Positions 1 through 9,352 of a DNA stretch of 25,317 nt are shown in pieces; within the stretch, counting starts at the first letter, position 1, and each line of letters begins with the position of its first letter. A model generated the notes under the pieces. That model was not told the origin of the DNA. It did no database searches and saw only the letters and a program-made list of their open reading frames with translations. A program made the position numbers and the translations under genes. Source of the DNA: Flammula alnicola (Eukaryota > Basidiomycota > Agaricomycetes > Agaricales > Strophariaceae); the NCBI GenBank assembly GCA_015499995.1, contig JADNRV010000548.1:1-25317 (forward strand), read 5' to 3'.

Positions 1-513
1 GTTAACAACCCGGCAAGTATTAATAAGTATGTTTCCCAGCTGGTCATATCACAGAGCAGGCTATTTCCTTCAAGTTCGGCGCATGAAGCTTGAAGCTTAA
101 GTGAAGAATAGACAAAGAATTCGAAGTCGGAGAAACCCAAGAAAACTCGGCGAAGGCTCGGTTTGATCTATCAACGAAACGGTACCGGCCAGGATCAGTC
201 AACAAACCTCTGTTACAACACGGTGTGCACGGACCCTCCTGTGAGTCTCGAAAAGGCTCAGAACTTCCGCCCTGGTCTTCACACGGCTCACCGACCACCC
301 ACCATACTAGTTCGATTTTATCTTTGCATCGCCGCACTGTTTTCAGGTTATATCATTAACCTAGAGTATGTAGGTCATAGTTGGAGTAAATTATCGTTCG
401 ATCTCGGCTCACAACTGGTGGACAACCGCAGCTTGTGGCCGTGATTGTGACCGGGTATTCTTACGATTTCTGACGACGCCGGACGCGTCTCTGAATCTTT
501 AATCCCCTCAACC
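1..513. other. Upstream region of the FAD oxidoreductase; no gene seen
   Basis: Short overlapping frames exist on both strands, but none has a recognisable protein, a convincing start or splice sites leading to one. The stretch just before position 514 is probably the promoter and 5' leader of the oxidoreductase. I see no clear TATA box, tRNA or repeat. Confidence 0.5.
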
Positions 514-2357
514 ATGGGCGGTCTAATCTCCACATTGCGCTTTGCGGCGCAGACCATGAAGACTATGATCGCAGAGTACGAAGTATTGTCCAAGCGAATC
601 TCACTCACTCCTGGAATTCCTCAACTGAACTCTTCTGTTCTTCCTCCGTTCTGGACCGTACCGTCATCGCCGATAGCACAACACGGGAAAGATGCTGAGC
701 TTCCATTAAGCGTCGACATAATTATCATTGGCAGCGGTATAACCGGGACGTCAATTGCCAAAGTCCTTTTAGACGACATACACCGTTTCGAGGATGCGTC
801 GGCAAAGGGGTCAAAACGTGGGGAGCCGTTGAAGGTTGTGATGTTGGAAGCACGGGACGCGTGTTCAGGCGCCACAGCACGGTACGTTCTCAGTAAATCC
901 TTCCTTTCCTGCACAAATTGATCGTTAAAAAATCGTCCGTAGAAACGGTGGACACATCGCGCCCAACATTTACAATGAGTACGTGGATCTGAGGAAAACA
1001 TATGGGGCCTCCTTAGCGCAGGAGATATTGCGGTTTCGCTTGGCGCATATTTCTAGTCTCATCGCTACTGCAAGGGAAGAAAATTTGTTGAATGAATCCC
1101 AGGCGAGGCTGGTGGAGGGTTTTGATGTGTTCATGCATCCCGACATGTTTAGCGAGGCCAAGGGTGACTTGAAGACTTTTTGAAGGATGTCTCGAAGGAA
1201 CTGGGAACGGGTTTGATGTTATCGAAGACCGGGAGAGTATAGAGGTGAGTGTATCAATTACGTCGGGTGCTTGTGAATATTTACGGAAAACTTAGAGCCT
1301 TCAATTGGTGTCGTCTATCGTTGGATGTATCACCAAACCTGGTGGCGCCATCCACCCATATCGTTTCGTCACTGGCATTCTTTCGAACCTACTTGCTAGA
1401 TATCCTAGGTATGTGCTATTAGTATCTCGACACCTTCGGTATTGAGCTGATACCAATCAACAGCTTCAAGCTATTCACGCGGACACCTTGTACTGACATC
1501 GCATCAACGGGCGATGCATATATCGTTACCACGCCAAGGGGGAGATCAGAACCAAGCATGTCATTCATGCTACAAACGCGTGGTCGTCCCATTTACTTCC
1601 TGGCATGCGAAGAAAAATCATACCAGCGAGGACAACCATGACGGCCCAGCGGCCAGGGAAAGGTCTAACTCAAGCGAACTCCTGGGCAGGCTCTCGTGGT
1701 TTCGTCTTCTATCCCATCAAAGATGACTCTGTTTTTGAGTATCTTACTCAACTACTCCCCTCGCCGGCAGTTGAGGATAGTAATCCCACCAACACGTCTG
1801 GCTCTGTTCCTCTTCCAACCTCTGGCGAATTCATGTTCGGTGGTCGCGTTCGATCCTCGTTCATGGATAATGTCGGTGTTGTGGACGACAGCGTATCCGA
1901 TTTCGAGAACGAAACCCATTTGGGCGGGGCATTGGAGCGGTACTTTGCCAGCCACTGGGGAGAAGAGGGCGACGATGCCGATACCGAGGAGGGCAGTCCG
2001 CCGGGTGGATCGTGGGGCAAGGGCCGCCTGAAGGCTTCCTGGTCAGGACTTTTAGGCCTGTCGGCCGATATGCAGCCATGGGTAGGGCGTGTGCCAAAGT
2101 CCGTTTCTGGGAGAAGAGAGCCTTCCGGCGACAGTGAAATGCTAGCTGCTCCCGGCGAATGGATTTGTGCGGGGTACACAGGCGAGGGCATGGTGCATGC
2201 GTGGTTGAGTGGGAGGGCGCTGGCGCGCATGGTCTTGGGCGTCTCTACGAAAGATACGGATCCTCATGCACCTGGTCTTCCGGCGCCATTCCTGATTACG
2301 GAGAAGAGGGTGAAGAAAGCCAAAATTGAAAACCTGATAGATCGTGTTGGTAGTTAA
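514..2357 (+). CDS. FAD-dependent oxidoreductase, DAO family, with broken reading frame
   Basis: Predicted flavin-dependent amine or amino-acid oxidase-like enzyme; substrate unknown. Exons: 514-881, 943-1244, 1296-1408, 1464-2357, with GT..AG introns of 51-61 nt. The N-terminus carries the dinucleotide fold IIIGSGITG (residues about 71-79). The exon 1/2 junction rebuilds the family motif ATARNGGH. Exon 3 encodes KPGGAIHPYRF, and the C-terminus has the FAD-binding tail WICAGYTGEGMVHAW, ending IDRVGS. The frame is not continuous. In exon 2 it changes twice by -1 (or once by +1), near the T run 1177-1181 and the TTT at 1212-1214. In exon 4 it changes by -1 at the G run 1538-1542. Adding back one base at each of the three sites would give about 559 residues with all expected motifs, a normal family length. 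So it is either a recent pseudogene or a real gene with missing bases in the assembly. The start was chosen as the first ATG in frame with the FAD fold; its context is CAACCATGG. Confidence 0.8.
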
Positions 2358-2780
2358 ACATTGTACGGCCATCGTTCTCTCGTCTTTGGCGATGGTACCT
2401 CTCTCACACGGAGTCAACTAGTCACACCGAACGGAAGCCAGGGACATTGTGTATTTGCTTAATTTCTTACGGGCAAGAAGGAAAGTAGGACAATAAATTA
2501 AATTAAAAGATACTGTGGTTGAGCGCACAAGCGCGATAACACTCTTGACCTCTTACCTATTAATTGAATCTTGCTTAAGCTTGATCGCTTGAGCACTGTG
2601 GACTTAAATTTTGGAACGTTTGGAACAAGTTCGGAACTGGTAGAAACAAGAGCAAACAAACGCCTGCAAGCTGAAATCGCCGTTGAGGCCTGAGGATCCT
2701 TACTTCAAGGTTCTTCTGTGCGTTCCATATTCCTTGGTGTTCGCTTGATTTTGTTGGAGACTTCCAATTATCCCTAAAGC
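2358..2780. other. Intergenic: oxidoreductase 3' region and start of the Ish1-like promoter
   Basis: No gene is seen. An AATAAA lies at 2492-2497, about 135 nt after the oxidoreductase stop, and could serve as a poly(A) signal. The rest has no open frame worth calling. Confidence 0.4.
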
Positions 2781-2863
2781 GAAACGAAACGAAACGTACT
2801 GGGTATCGTCATCGGGCCCAGCTGACGTCATGACGCCTTGGAGAGACATGTCACAGTATAAAA
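2781..2863 (+). promoter_or_regulatory. Promoter of the Ish1-repeat gene: GAAAC repeats, CRE/ATF site and TATA box
   Basis: Three tandem GAAAC units lie at 2781-2795. A perfect palindromic CRE, TGACGTCA, is at 2823-2830, followed at once by a second half-site (TGACG, 2831-2835). A TATAAAA box is at 2857-2863, 41 bp before the ATG at 2904. The CRE is the recognised core for bZIP factors of the Atf1/CREB type. In fission yeast ish1 is known to be induced by stress through the Spc1 (Sty1) MAP kinase and Atf1, which fits this site. The regulatory role here is inferred. Confidence 0.55.
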
Positions 2864-2903
2864 CCCTGGCGCACTCCATCCGACTCCTTTCTATTCAAAC
2901 ACA

Positions 2904-4687
2904 ATGCGCCCTTCACTGTTCCTAGTGGCAGCCAGCCTCACTCTCGCCGCCCAGGCCTCCTGGTTCAGCGGCTCATCCAATGACAAGCCCGAATACTCGT
3001 CGTGGAGTACCAACGAGCTCAAAGCATGGCTTCAAGTCCACAATGTCCCAATTGCCGATCGCTCGTACACTCAAGCCGACTTGAGGGCTCTCGTCAGCGA
3101 GAATTGGAAAACTGCGTCTGTGTGGACGTATGACCAATATGCATCGGCTCAACAGGCCTTTTCTGACCTGCGCGACACCGCTTTTGATACGTGGGATGAA
3201 TCCCGTCTGCGCGAGTTCCTCCTCCAACATGGCGTCGTCGCTCCTAAAGGTCCTCGAGAACACCTCGTTCTGCTGGCCAAGCAAAAATATCGCTCGTATA
3301 GCAGCGCTGCTTCTTCGTTCTCGTCTCGTGCCAGCGCCACTGCGAGCACAGCTATCTATGGTGATACTCCGCACCAGATGTCGAAGAGTGCATCCAGCGT
3401 CGCATCGAAGGCTACTGCGGCCGCGGCCCACGCATCTCAAGACGCCGTCCGCGCATTTGATCACTCTAAGGATTACATTTATTCGACATGGTCAGACAAC
3501 CAGATGCGGAAGTTCCTTGAGGGAAAGGGGTTGCTCAAGACCAACGCACAGAAAAAGAGAGATGAGCTAGTGCAGATGATGCATGATGCGTATGGCTCGG
3601 TTGCTGACCCTATTTGGGAAGGTTGGAGTGATTCGTATATGGTGCGTCCGAATATCGTTTCTATACCTCCGCCTTCTAATTGACTTGTTTCAGTATGAAT
3701 GGCTGCTATCTCACCACGTTATCAAGTCCGACTTTGAGAAGAAGCGTGATGCTTTGATCAAGCCGATGCAGAAATATTACTATTCTACTGCCGACACTGT
3801 CTGGGCCTCCTGGACCGATTCTCAGCTCAAGCATTGGCTCGTCAACCACGGAATCATGAAGAGTGACGCCCACGCTACTCGGGACAAGATGCTAAAGATG
3901 GTCGAGTGCGTAACTCCGTTCCTATTTCCCACTCAACGAAACCTAATTTAACGCTTATTATTAGGGATAATTATACATCGGCCTTGGGCACCTTCTGGTC
4001 TGCCTGGTCTGACAGCAATATTCATGAATGGCTCGTCGAGAATGGACATATACGCTCTGACGCTCAATACAAACGCGACAAGTTGGTCAAGCTAGCAAAT
4101 GAAAAGTGCGTAGTTATTCTATGTATGGCAAAGTCTTTTGCGGTTTTTGACCGTGCATGTATAGGTTTAGCGACCAGCAGGCAAAGACCGCTGCTTATTT
4201 GATATGGCCTGATGCTCGCCTCCGCGCCTATCTCCGAGAAAAAGGTATCAGCGAGGAATATCTTCCAGGAACGCGCCCCGGACTTCTGCGTACGTATCCA
4301 CGAACTTTGTCTCAGCTTCGAGTTTATCCACTTAAACGCTTTCGCATCCTATATACAGAGGAAACCCGCATTCGCTGGATCCAAACCCACACACGCGCCG
4401 AGACGCTCTTCGCCAAGATCAAAGAGATCGTCAATTCTGGGATCTATAAAGCCGAAGATGTGCTTCTGCATATTATGAGCTTGCTCAGCGGGAGTTACGA
4501 GGAGGCGAAGGAGAAAGTTGGGCAGACTTTTACTGATACGAAACATGCTGGAGAGAAGACGTGGGAGGAAGCGAAGGATAAAGGCAGTAAGGCGGGCAGT
4601 TGGGCTGAGGAGAAGGCCGATGAGGCCAGGGAGAATGTGGGAGAGAAGGTCAAGGTGGGAGGGCAGAAAATCAAGGGAGAGCTTTGA
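2904..4687 (+). CDS. Ish1/Msc1-type stress protein with seven Ish1 repeats and a LEA-like tail
   Basis: Likely a membrane-system or nuclear-envelope stress protein, related to S. pombe Ish1 and S. cerevisiae Msc1. Exons: 2904-3641, 3694-3905, 3965-4105, 4165-4289, 4359-4687, giving 514 residues. A signal peptide is clear (MRPSLFLVAASLTLAAQA). Seven Ish1 repeats follow the pattern W-[ST/D/P]-x-x-x-[LIM]-x-x-[WFY]-L, with lead tryptophans at about residues 34, 97, 196, 241, 286, 331 and 378. Repeats 3-6 are each followed by a [KT]RD[EAK][LM] motif. An Ala/Ser-rich linker separates repeats 2 and 3. The last 75 residues are charged and helical (for example GEKTWEEAKDKG), like LEA group 3 or apolipophorin-like helices. 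The fourth intron (4290-4358) is 69 nt, a multiple of three, with no in-frame stop, so its retention would add 23 residues. I prefer splicing because it yields GLLQETRIRW, which fits the family. Ish1 and Msc1 have fewer repeats as I recall them. The exact cellular role is inferred. Confidence 0.85.
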
Positions 4688-5138
4688 GAGGTCGGATTGG
4701 ATGACTTCTCTCGATTGGCGAAGTCGTAGTACCTTGGTATTTGTATTTTCTAGGCAAGTCGGTTGGTCATACGACTTCCTTTGACTCAGTTTGTAGTGTA
4801 TATAGGTTTGGCGCCCGTAATTTATGCCCCGCCGCTTAGTAATCATCAATTCCGTTATGATTGGAATCCTCCTCGTGCTTATTTTTTAATTGCATAAGAA
4901 TAACCACTTGCTAATAGGGAAGCGGCCACCTTTCCCAGATCCTTTGCTTCACGGCGAGAGAGAGAACGTTTATCGTTTATCGTTCGACCCATTCTCGCGC
5001 TGTAGTACTAGTAGTGAGATCAGGCGCGGTCAGCTAGATTAGATTAGATAGCATCAGAGGCTGTGCATGTCCATAGATAGATGCCAGCCTGAGTATATTC
5101 TACAACGAAGTGAAGAATGAGCGCAGAGTTAGAAGTCG
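4688..5138. other. Intergenic, no gene seen
   Basis: This is the 3' region of the Ish1-like gene plus non-coding sequence. There are small direct repeats (TTTATCG twice near 4970-4985, GATTA repeats near 5035-5050). No recognisable protein or RNA gene was seen on either strand. Confidence 0.5.
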
Positions 5139-5357
5139 GTCTTTGTAGGACCCCCGGCAACAGCAGGAGAGCCCTGATCCCACTAAAAGCCCCGAATCCG
5201 GACAAAAATGGCTTGCGAAAAAACCCTTTTCGACGCGCATTGCTCTGAAACGTTCAAATCCGAGGTCAACAAGCGTGGGAAACTTTTTCCCGTCCGGACA
5301 AAACCCCCATTTTTGGGATCAGGCCTCTTCTGCCATTGCCGGGGGTCCTGTCTTTGT
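5139..5357. mobile_element. MITE, 203 bp, with 36-bp terminal inverted repeats and 8-bp target duplication
   Basis: The element spans 5147-5349. Its left end, starting AGGACCCCCGGCAA, is the inverted copy of its right end, which finishes TTGCCGGGGGTCCT. The two 36-bp termini (5147-5182 and 5314-5349) match at 32 of 36 positions. The perfect direct repeat GTCTTTGT flanks both sides (5139-5146 and 5350-5357), as expected for a target-site duplication. It has no coding capacity, so it is non-autonomous. An 8-bp duplication is typical of hAT elements (also P elements), but the termini do not let me assign a superfamily firmly. It inserted about 240 bp upstream of the ATG of the next gene, so it may contribute to that promoter. 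Confidence 0.85.
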
Positions 5358-5592
5358 ATCAGTGCCGTGACAGTCACAGTCGATACACGTAACACGTTTC
5401 TCTCTCAGTGACCATCATCCCAAAGACGCGAGACCAACGTTCGTCGCTGGATCTCGCCGCTTTCTTTCACTTGCTTCACAATACATTCTAGTTTGTTAAA
5501 CACACCCGTCTTCTGGCGTTTTTCCCTTGAAGAACCGAATCAACCTCGACCTTTTCGGAGTCTTGAATTTCCAAAATTGTAACTCACAATCG

Positions 5593-6612
5593 ATGGCAGC
5601 TGCGAGAATCCTTCACGATCCCAACATCTCTGTCCAGCCCGACTTCACAATAACGGTATATGACTTCGCTCGCAATGCAGTCGCACAAGCCGAAGGAATC
5701 ACACCAGCAGAGGCCACTGAGAGAATGACAGCAGCGTGGAATGCTGACCAAAACGACAAGATAGCAGCATGGAACCTGCAGCTCGAAGCGGACCAGGTGG
5801 CCGCGCAAGCAGCAATGGCACAGGCAGCAGGGGGTCAACAGATTCAACCACCACAGCAGCAGCGAGAACCCCCGCCGCCGCCGCCGCCGCCGCCGCTGGA
5901 ACCTCACCATCATATCGCTGAACAGGCAAACCCCCAACGACCTCTAGCGAAGAAGAAAGCTAAACTACGTCCCTTCCAAGCCAACAAACCAGTGGCAACA
6001 GAATCGACCCCTCGTCCGTCGCGTTTTGCCATTCACAAACTGGAAGAACACGAATACGTAGAACTACACTACTTCACCCCAGAAGCTTGCGTCGAAGCGG
6101 AAAAGTACGATCAAACGATCTCTCAGGATAGCTTCATGATCACCAAAGTCGACGAAACCATGGCATTCAAACCCATGGCGGCACACAAAGCCTCGAGCAA
6201 AATCGTATCGGACGAAAACCTATCATGGAAGCAGATGACTCTCGCTAAGAATACCATGCTCGCAAAAATGGCCGAAACAGGATGGCCAGAAAGCTACGTA
6301 TTCGCACTCGCAACTTTCTACCTCCACCTCGAAAACCATCGACTGCGCACCAAAGAAAACGGAGAAGCGGCGTTACTCAAATACCAAGCGCAGGTCCGAC
6401 GAGAATGGCACGATGCTCTGAGAAACACAACATCAGATGAGCCAGTATTCGATATCAGCATCATAAATGAGCAACGATTAGACAGGATTGCGAGCGAGCT
6501 ATGGAATGATCGACAAGTTGCCGGTGTCCTAAGGTTAGCAACCCACCTCCTTCGATATAATTTGAATATCACTAACAACTTATTTCTACCTCTCTCGAAA
6601 CATGATTCCTAA
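5593..6612 (+). CDS. Lineage-specific Agaricomycete protein of unknown function (HYFTPE..C motif)
   Basis: This is an open frame of 339 residues from the ATG at 5593; the frame is open further upstream to about 5527 but has no earlier ATG. I see no need for introns except possibly near the end. Visible parts: an N-terminal segment of about 90 residues rich in Ala and Gln, a low-complexity QPPQQQREPPPPPPPPP tract at about 85-101, a basic stretch (KKKAKLRP), then a conserved-looking region with ELHYFTPEACVEAEKY, SWKQMTLAKNTMLAKMAETGWPE, FYLHLENHRLR, RREWHDALR and FDISIINEQ. I recall multi-copy proteins with this order of motifs from mushroom genomes, but I know of no function. The last part after position 6532 (GTTAGC) could be an unspliced intron, so the true C-terminus is uncertain. 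A satellite array begins about 40 bp after the stop. There is no signal peptide or membrane span. Confidence 0.7.
   Translation: MAAARILHDPNISVQPDFTITVYDFARNAVAQAEGITPAEATERMTAAWNADQNDKIAAWNLQLEADQVAAQAAMAQAAGGQQIQPPQQQREPPPPPPPPPLEPHHHIAEQANPQRPLAKKKAKLRPFQANKPVATESTPRPSRFAIHKLEEHEYVELHYFTPEACVEAEKYDQTISQDSFMITKVDETMAFKPMAAHKASSKIVSDENLSWKQMTLAKNTMLAKMAETGWPESYVFALATFYLHLENHRLRTKENGEAALLKYQAQVRREWHDALRNTTSDEPVFDISIINEQRLDRIASELWNDRQVAGVLRLATHLLRYNLNITNNLFLPLSKHDS
5872..5895 (+). repeat. (CCG)8 trinucleotide repeat inside the coding region
   Basis: Eight perfect CCG units encode most of a nine-proline run. Length changes would stay in frame and vary the polyproline tract. Confidence 0.9.
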
Positions 6613-6651
6613 TCAACATAATACCTGCTCCATCCCGCTACATCACATGCA

Positions 6652-6937
6652 ATGCTACGTGCTACATGCTACATGCTACATGCTACACGCTACATGACGC
6701 TATGCGCCAATACTACATGCTACATGCTACATGCTACATGCTACATGACGCTATGCGCCAATACTACATGCTACATGCTACATGCTACACGCTACATGCT
6801 ACACGCTACATGACGCTATGCGCCAATGCTACATGCTACATGCTACGCGCCAATGCTACATGCTACGCTATACGCTACATGATGCTACGCACCAATGCCA
6901 TGTGCTACATGCTATGCGCCAATGCTACACGCTACAT
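6652..6937 (+). repeat. Satellite of CTACATG heptamers with an interspersed 16-bp spacer
   Basis: The array is built of CTACATG heptamers and variants (CTACACG, CTACGCG). They are interrupted by the spacer ACGCTATGCGCCAATA and decayed copies of it. Clear spacers start at 6697, 6748 and 6813, which are 51 and 65 bp apart. That equals one spacer plus exactly 5 and 7 heptamers, so blocks expand by whole heptamers. The 3' part (after about 6830) is more degenerate. The open frames through it are a by-product of the 7-bp unit, not genes. Confidence 0.9.
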
Positions 6938-6945
6938 CTCACACC

Positions 6946-7711
6946 CGTGATCTACAATGCAGGCTAGAGGGGCAATTATTGCAGCTCAATACCCACGATA
7001 CAACTGGCGTACATAGACCGAGGCAATTCAACCAAGAACAAAACGTGGAATCTCCATCACCATCCACCCCAACTACCCCACTGTCGCCGATTTACCTTCC
7101 CTGACACATGTGGCAATTAGCACGCAATCAGAGTCAACCGAGACGACACCTCTGAATGCCGCAGCCTTGCTCAAAGCCATTCTCAAAACACGCGACAACA
7201 CTTTCTTAGTATTCATTATGGATTTCGCAACCTTCCTCGCCGTCATCGATTGCCTTCCCCCTGCATCTGTCCTTGCTAGCCCAGGCCCGCACAGTACGGG
7301 ATCGACTCACCGGATGCACCGCAGGAATCATAGATTCCCTCGCTCAGTCCTACTTTGTCCATCTATGATCGCCCTTGCCTCTGCATCTGTCCTCGCTGGC
7401 CCAGACTCATCCTTATTTTGTCTTCGGCATTGCGTGCCTGGAACCATGGCCCCTCCTGCCAGTTTTTCGCAAAACCAGACCACTTGCCCTTGCCAGGATA
7501 CAGGGCTCTGCCAACTACTAGGTCTGCCTCACAATGAGCTCACTACCTAATGCACCTACCAATGAATCTATCTTGCGCCTCTTGATTGTGTGATTAAATA
7601 AGACATAACCAACACTAAGAGCCAAATAATATTCCCAATGTCACTACAAACGAACCATGCGACACCATGACTGAACTGCCCCAACTATATGCAACTTCCC
7701 TCATTCCTACT
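6946..7711. other. Repeat-derived non-coding stretch
   Basis: I see no credible gene. A module of about 27 bp containing TGCATCTGTCC..GC..GCCCAG appears twice (near 7261-7285 and 7380-7405), with a weaker echo near 8449-8470. A GGATGC..CGCAGG module near 7313 recurs near 8637. These suggest degraded copies of an older repeat. The plus-strand frame 7110-7550 has no ATG at its start and no recognisable domain. Confidence 0.45.
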
Positions 7712-8161
7712 CTATCCCTCAGTGAAAACAAGATCCCTAATACGGTTCTTTGGGTCGGAACGTCTCGGAACCTGAACCTGAGACAATGCGTGCACCTTGA
7801 AGGGGCCTGGGGTATTGTCTGGAAGGTAGCGATATTCCAAAAAATGGATGAGCCAGCCAGAAAGGCCGACACTGACCCACTCGAATGGCGCAAGAAGGGT
7901 AACCATGGCCGTCTGCACCTCAGAATTGTTGGGGATTATGTTGAACTCCAACCAGCGACGCTCTCGCTTCACAACTTTCCCAACGACCCCCTCCTGCACT
8001 GGGGCCATATGTCCCAAGCCTTTCTTGTAAATGCGAATCCTCAGTCCTGACCGGAGGCTCCTCGATCCCTCCAAGGACATCTTCCACTGCTCTTGTTTAA
8101 CGATGCCATCTTCTGTTTTTCGAATGGACAGGTCGGCGAATACGTTGAGAATGTCAGCCAT
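7712..8161 (-). CDS. Hypothetical protein, 149 residues
   Basis: This is an uninterrupted minus-strand frame beginning MADILNVFADLSIRK. It contains charged, plausible protein sequence (EDGIVKQEQWKM, RSGLRIRIYKKGLG, VVKRERRWLEFNII) and ends near RIRDLVFTEG. I do not recognise the family. The start was chosen because the sequence upstream (8162-8227) looks like leader rather than protein, though the frame stays open. The frame may hide an intron in its second half, where composition is less protein-like. An overlapping plus-strand frame (7667-8050, 127 residues) is the main alternative; I judge it less likely because its residue pattern looks like an antisense shadow. The surroundings are repeat-rich, so this could also be a remnant of a mobile or multi-copy gene. 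Confidence 0.35.
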   Translation of the reverse strand: MADILNVFADLSIRKTEDGIVKQEQWKMSLEGSRSLRSGLRIRIYKKGLGHMAPVQEGVVGKVVKRERRWLEFNIIPNNSEVQTAMVTLLAPFEWVSVGLSGWLIHFLEYRYLPDNTPGPFKVHALSQVQVPRRSDPKNRIRDLVFTEG

Positions 8162-9352
8162 GCTGAGATAAAGAGAGGATGTGATAAAAGAATGTGATTG
8201 AAAATGAGCAGTGGGTCTTACGAGCAATGGCCTGCAATAAAGTAAGGAAGAAAATGTCGCTCAGCCATCCATCTTTCATACCATTCGACCCTGCTACAAT
8301 GCCAAATCCTTCTGGAAATTACGTCAAGTTGCATGCAACCATCTGCCACAATATCGCTCAACCAAATGATGCTGCCAGCCGATAATCACAGCTCCACCCT
8401 AAAGTTCTGATTTAAAATTCTGATCCTATTAAATTCACCCCGCCACCATGTCTGTGCTCACCAGCCCAGACTCATGCAATGCTCCCACCCCCCATCCCCA
8501 CAGCCCTGGCTCACCTCTAGGCTCTGGCATCTTGCACCCTTCCCCTGCATTAAATTAACCATACCTCCAATGCGTTAAGAATGTAAGCAACAAAACCCCT
8601 TCCCTGCTCCTAAAATATGGGTATCCCTGATTCGCTGGATGCGTCGCAGGCTTCCTAAAATATGGGAATCACAGCTCATCTCGGTTCTCCCCACAGGAAC
8701 GGCTATCAGGACGAAAGCCTACGGCTTTGCCCATATATTGCGACCACCGCACTACATTAACCCTATGCACATAATACATATGCTACATACCACATAAGAA
8801 GTTGTAGGATCTATTTGATCCCAACTTCAATCACATCTACTAGACAAGTCTAGCACAAATATACAAAGAGTGGACTCTCCGCCAAATACATCCTTGCCTT
8901 TGGCTTCGACGTGTATCCGAGCCCCAGCTTCCTAGGGTCAGCCTGATTGGCCTACTCCAGCGCGTTTCGTGCCACACTGCCACTATTCCTATATTACTTA
9001 TGTATATTCCTCGAGCACAAAGTCTATGAAACTTTGATGCTTGACTTGCCTCTCTGGGCCAACCTGTCTACGATCCTAAGAAGCCCCCTCATGACCTTAG
9101 GTTGCTCTTAGGCTGCCGAGAGGATTTAGAGGAATGGGCAAATATTTTCGAATTCGAGGTTGACAGTAATCTAGAACGAGAGGACAAAAATATTCCTTAA
9201 GCTTGCCTACGAAACAATCTGCGATCATCACTGAAGACAAGAATGGATGGTTTGTCCACTGCGCTGTAGTCACCATGAATAGAACGAAGTCGGAATTAAA
9301 GAGCACAGACTCGGACATGGAATATATTAATCGGTTGGCATGATTCAGTCCA
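8162..9352. other. Non-coding, repeat-like stretch; no gene seen
   Basis: The 14-bp sequence TCCTAAAATATGGG occurs twice, near 8608 and 8653. A perfect 12-bp palindrome, CCACTATAGTGG, lies at 9350-9361 over the likely stop of the minus-strand gene that follows. The short minus frame 9097-9318 begins with ATG but shows no known domain. Nothing else is supportable. Confidence 0.45.

Noticed and set aside
6666..6967. Long open frames rich in Cys, His, Met and Leu
   Set aside because: They are translations of the CTACATG satellite; a 7-bp unit without stops keeps all frames open.
7667..8050. Plus-strand frame of 127 residues
   Set aside because: It overlaps the more protein-like minus-strand frame and looks like its antisense shadow.
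8804..9078. Possible transposon ends TAGGATC (8805) and GATCCTA (9072)
   Set aside because: The inverted match is only 7 bp, with no extended TIR and no flanking duplication.
9097..9318. Minus-strand frame of 73 residues starting MSESVLF
   Set aside because: Short, no known motif, and it lies downstream of the NACHT gene in non-coding sequence.
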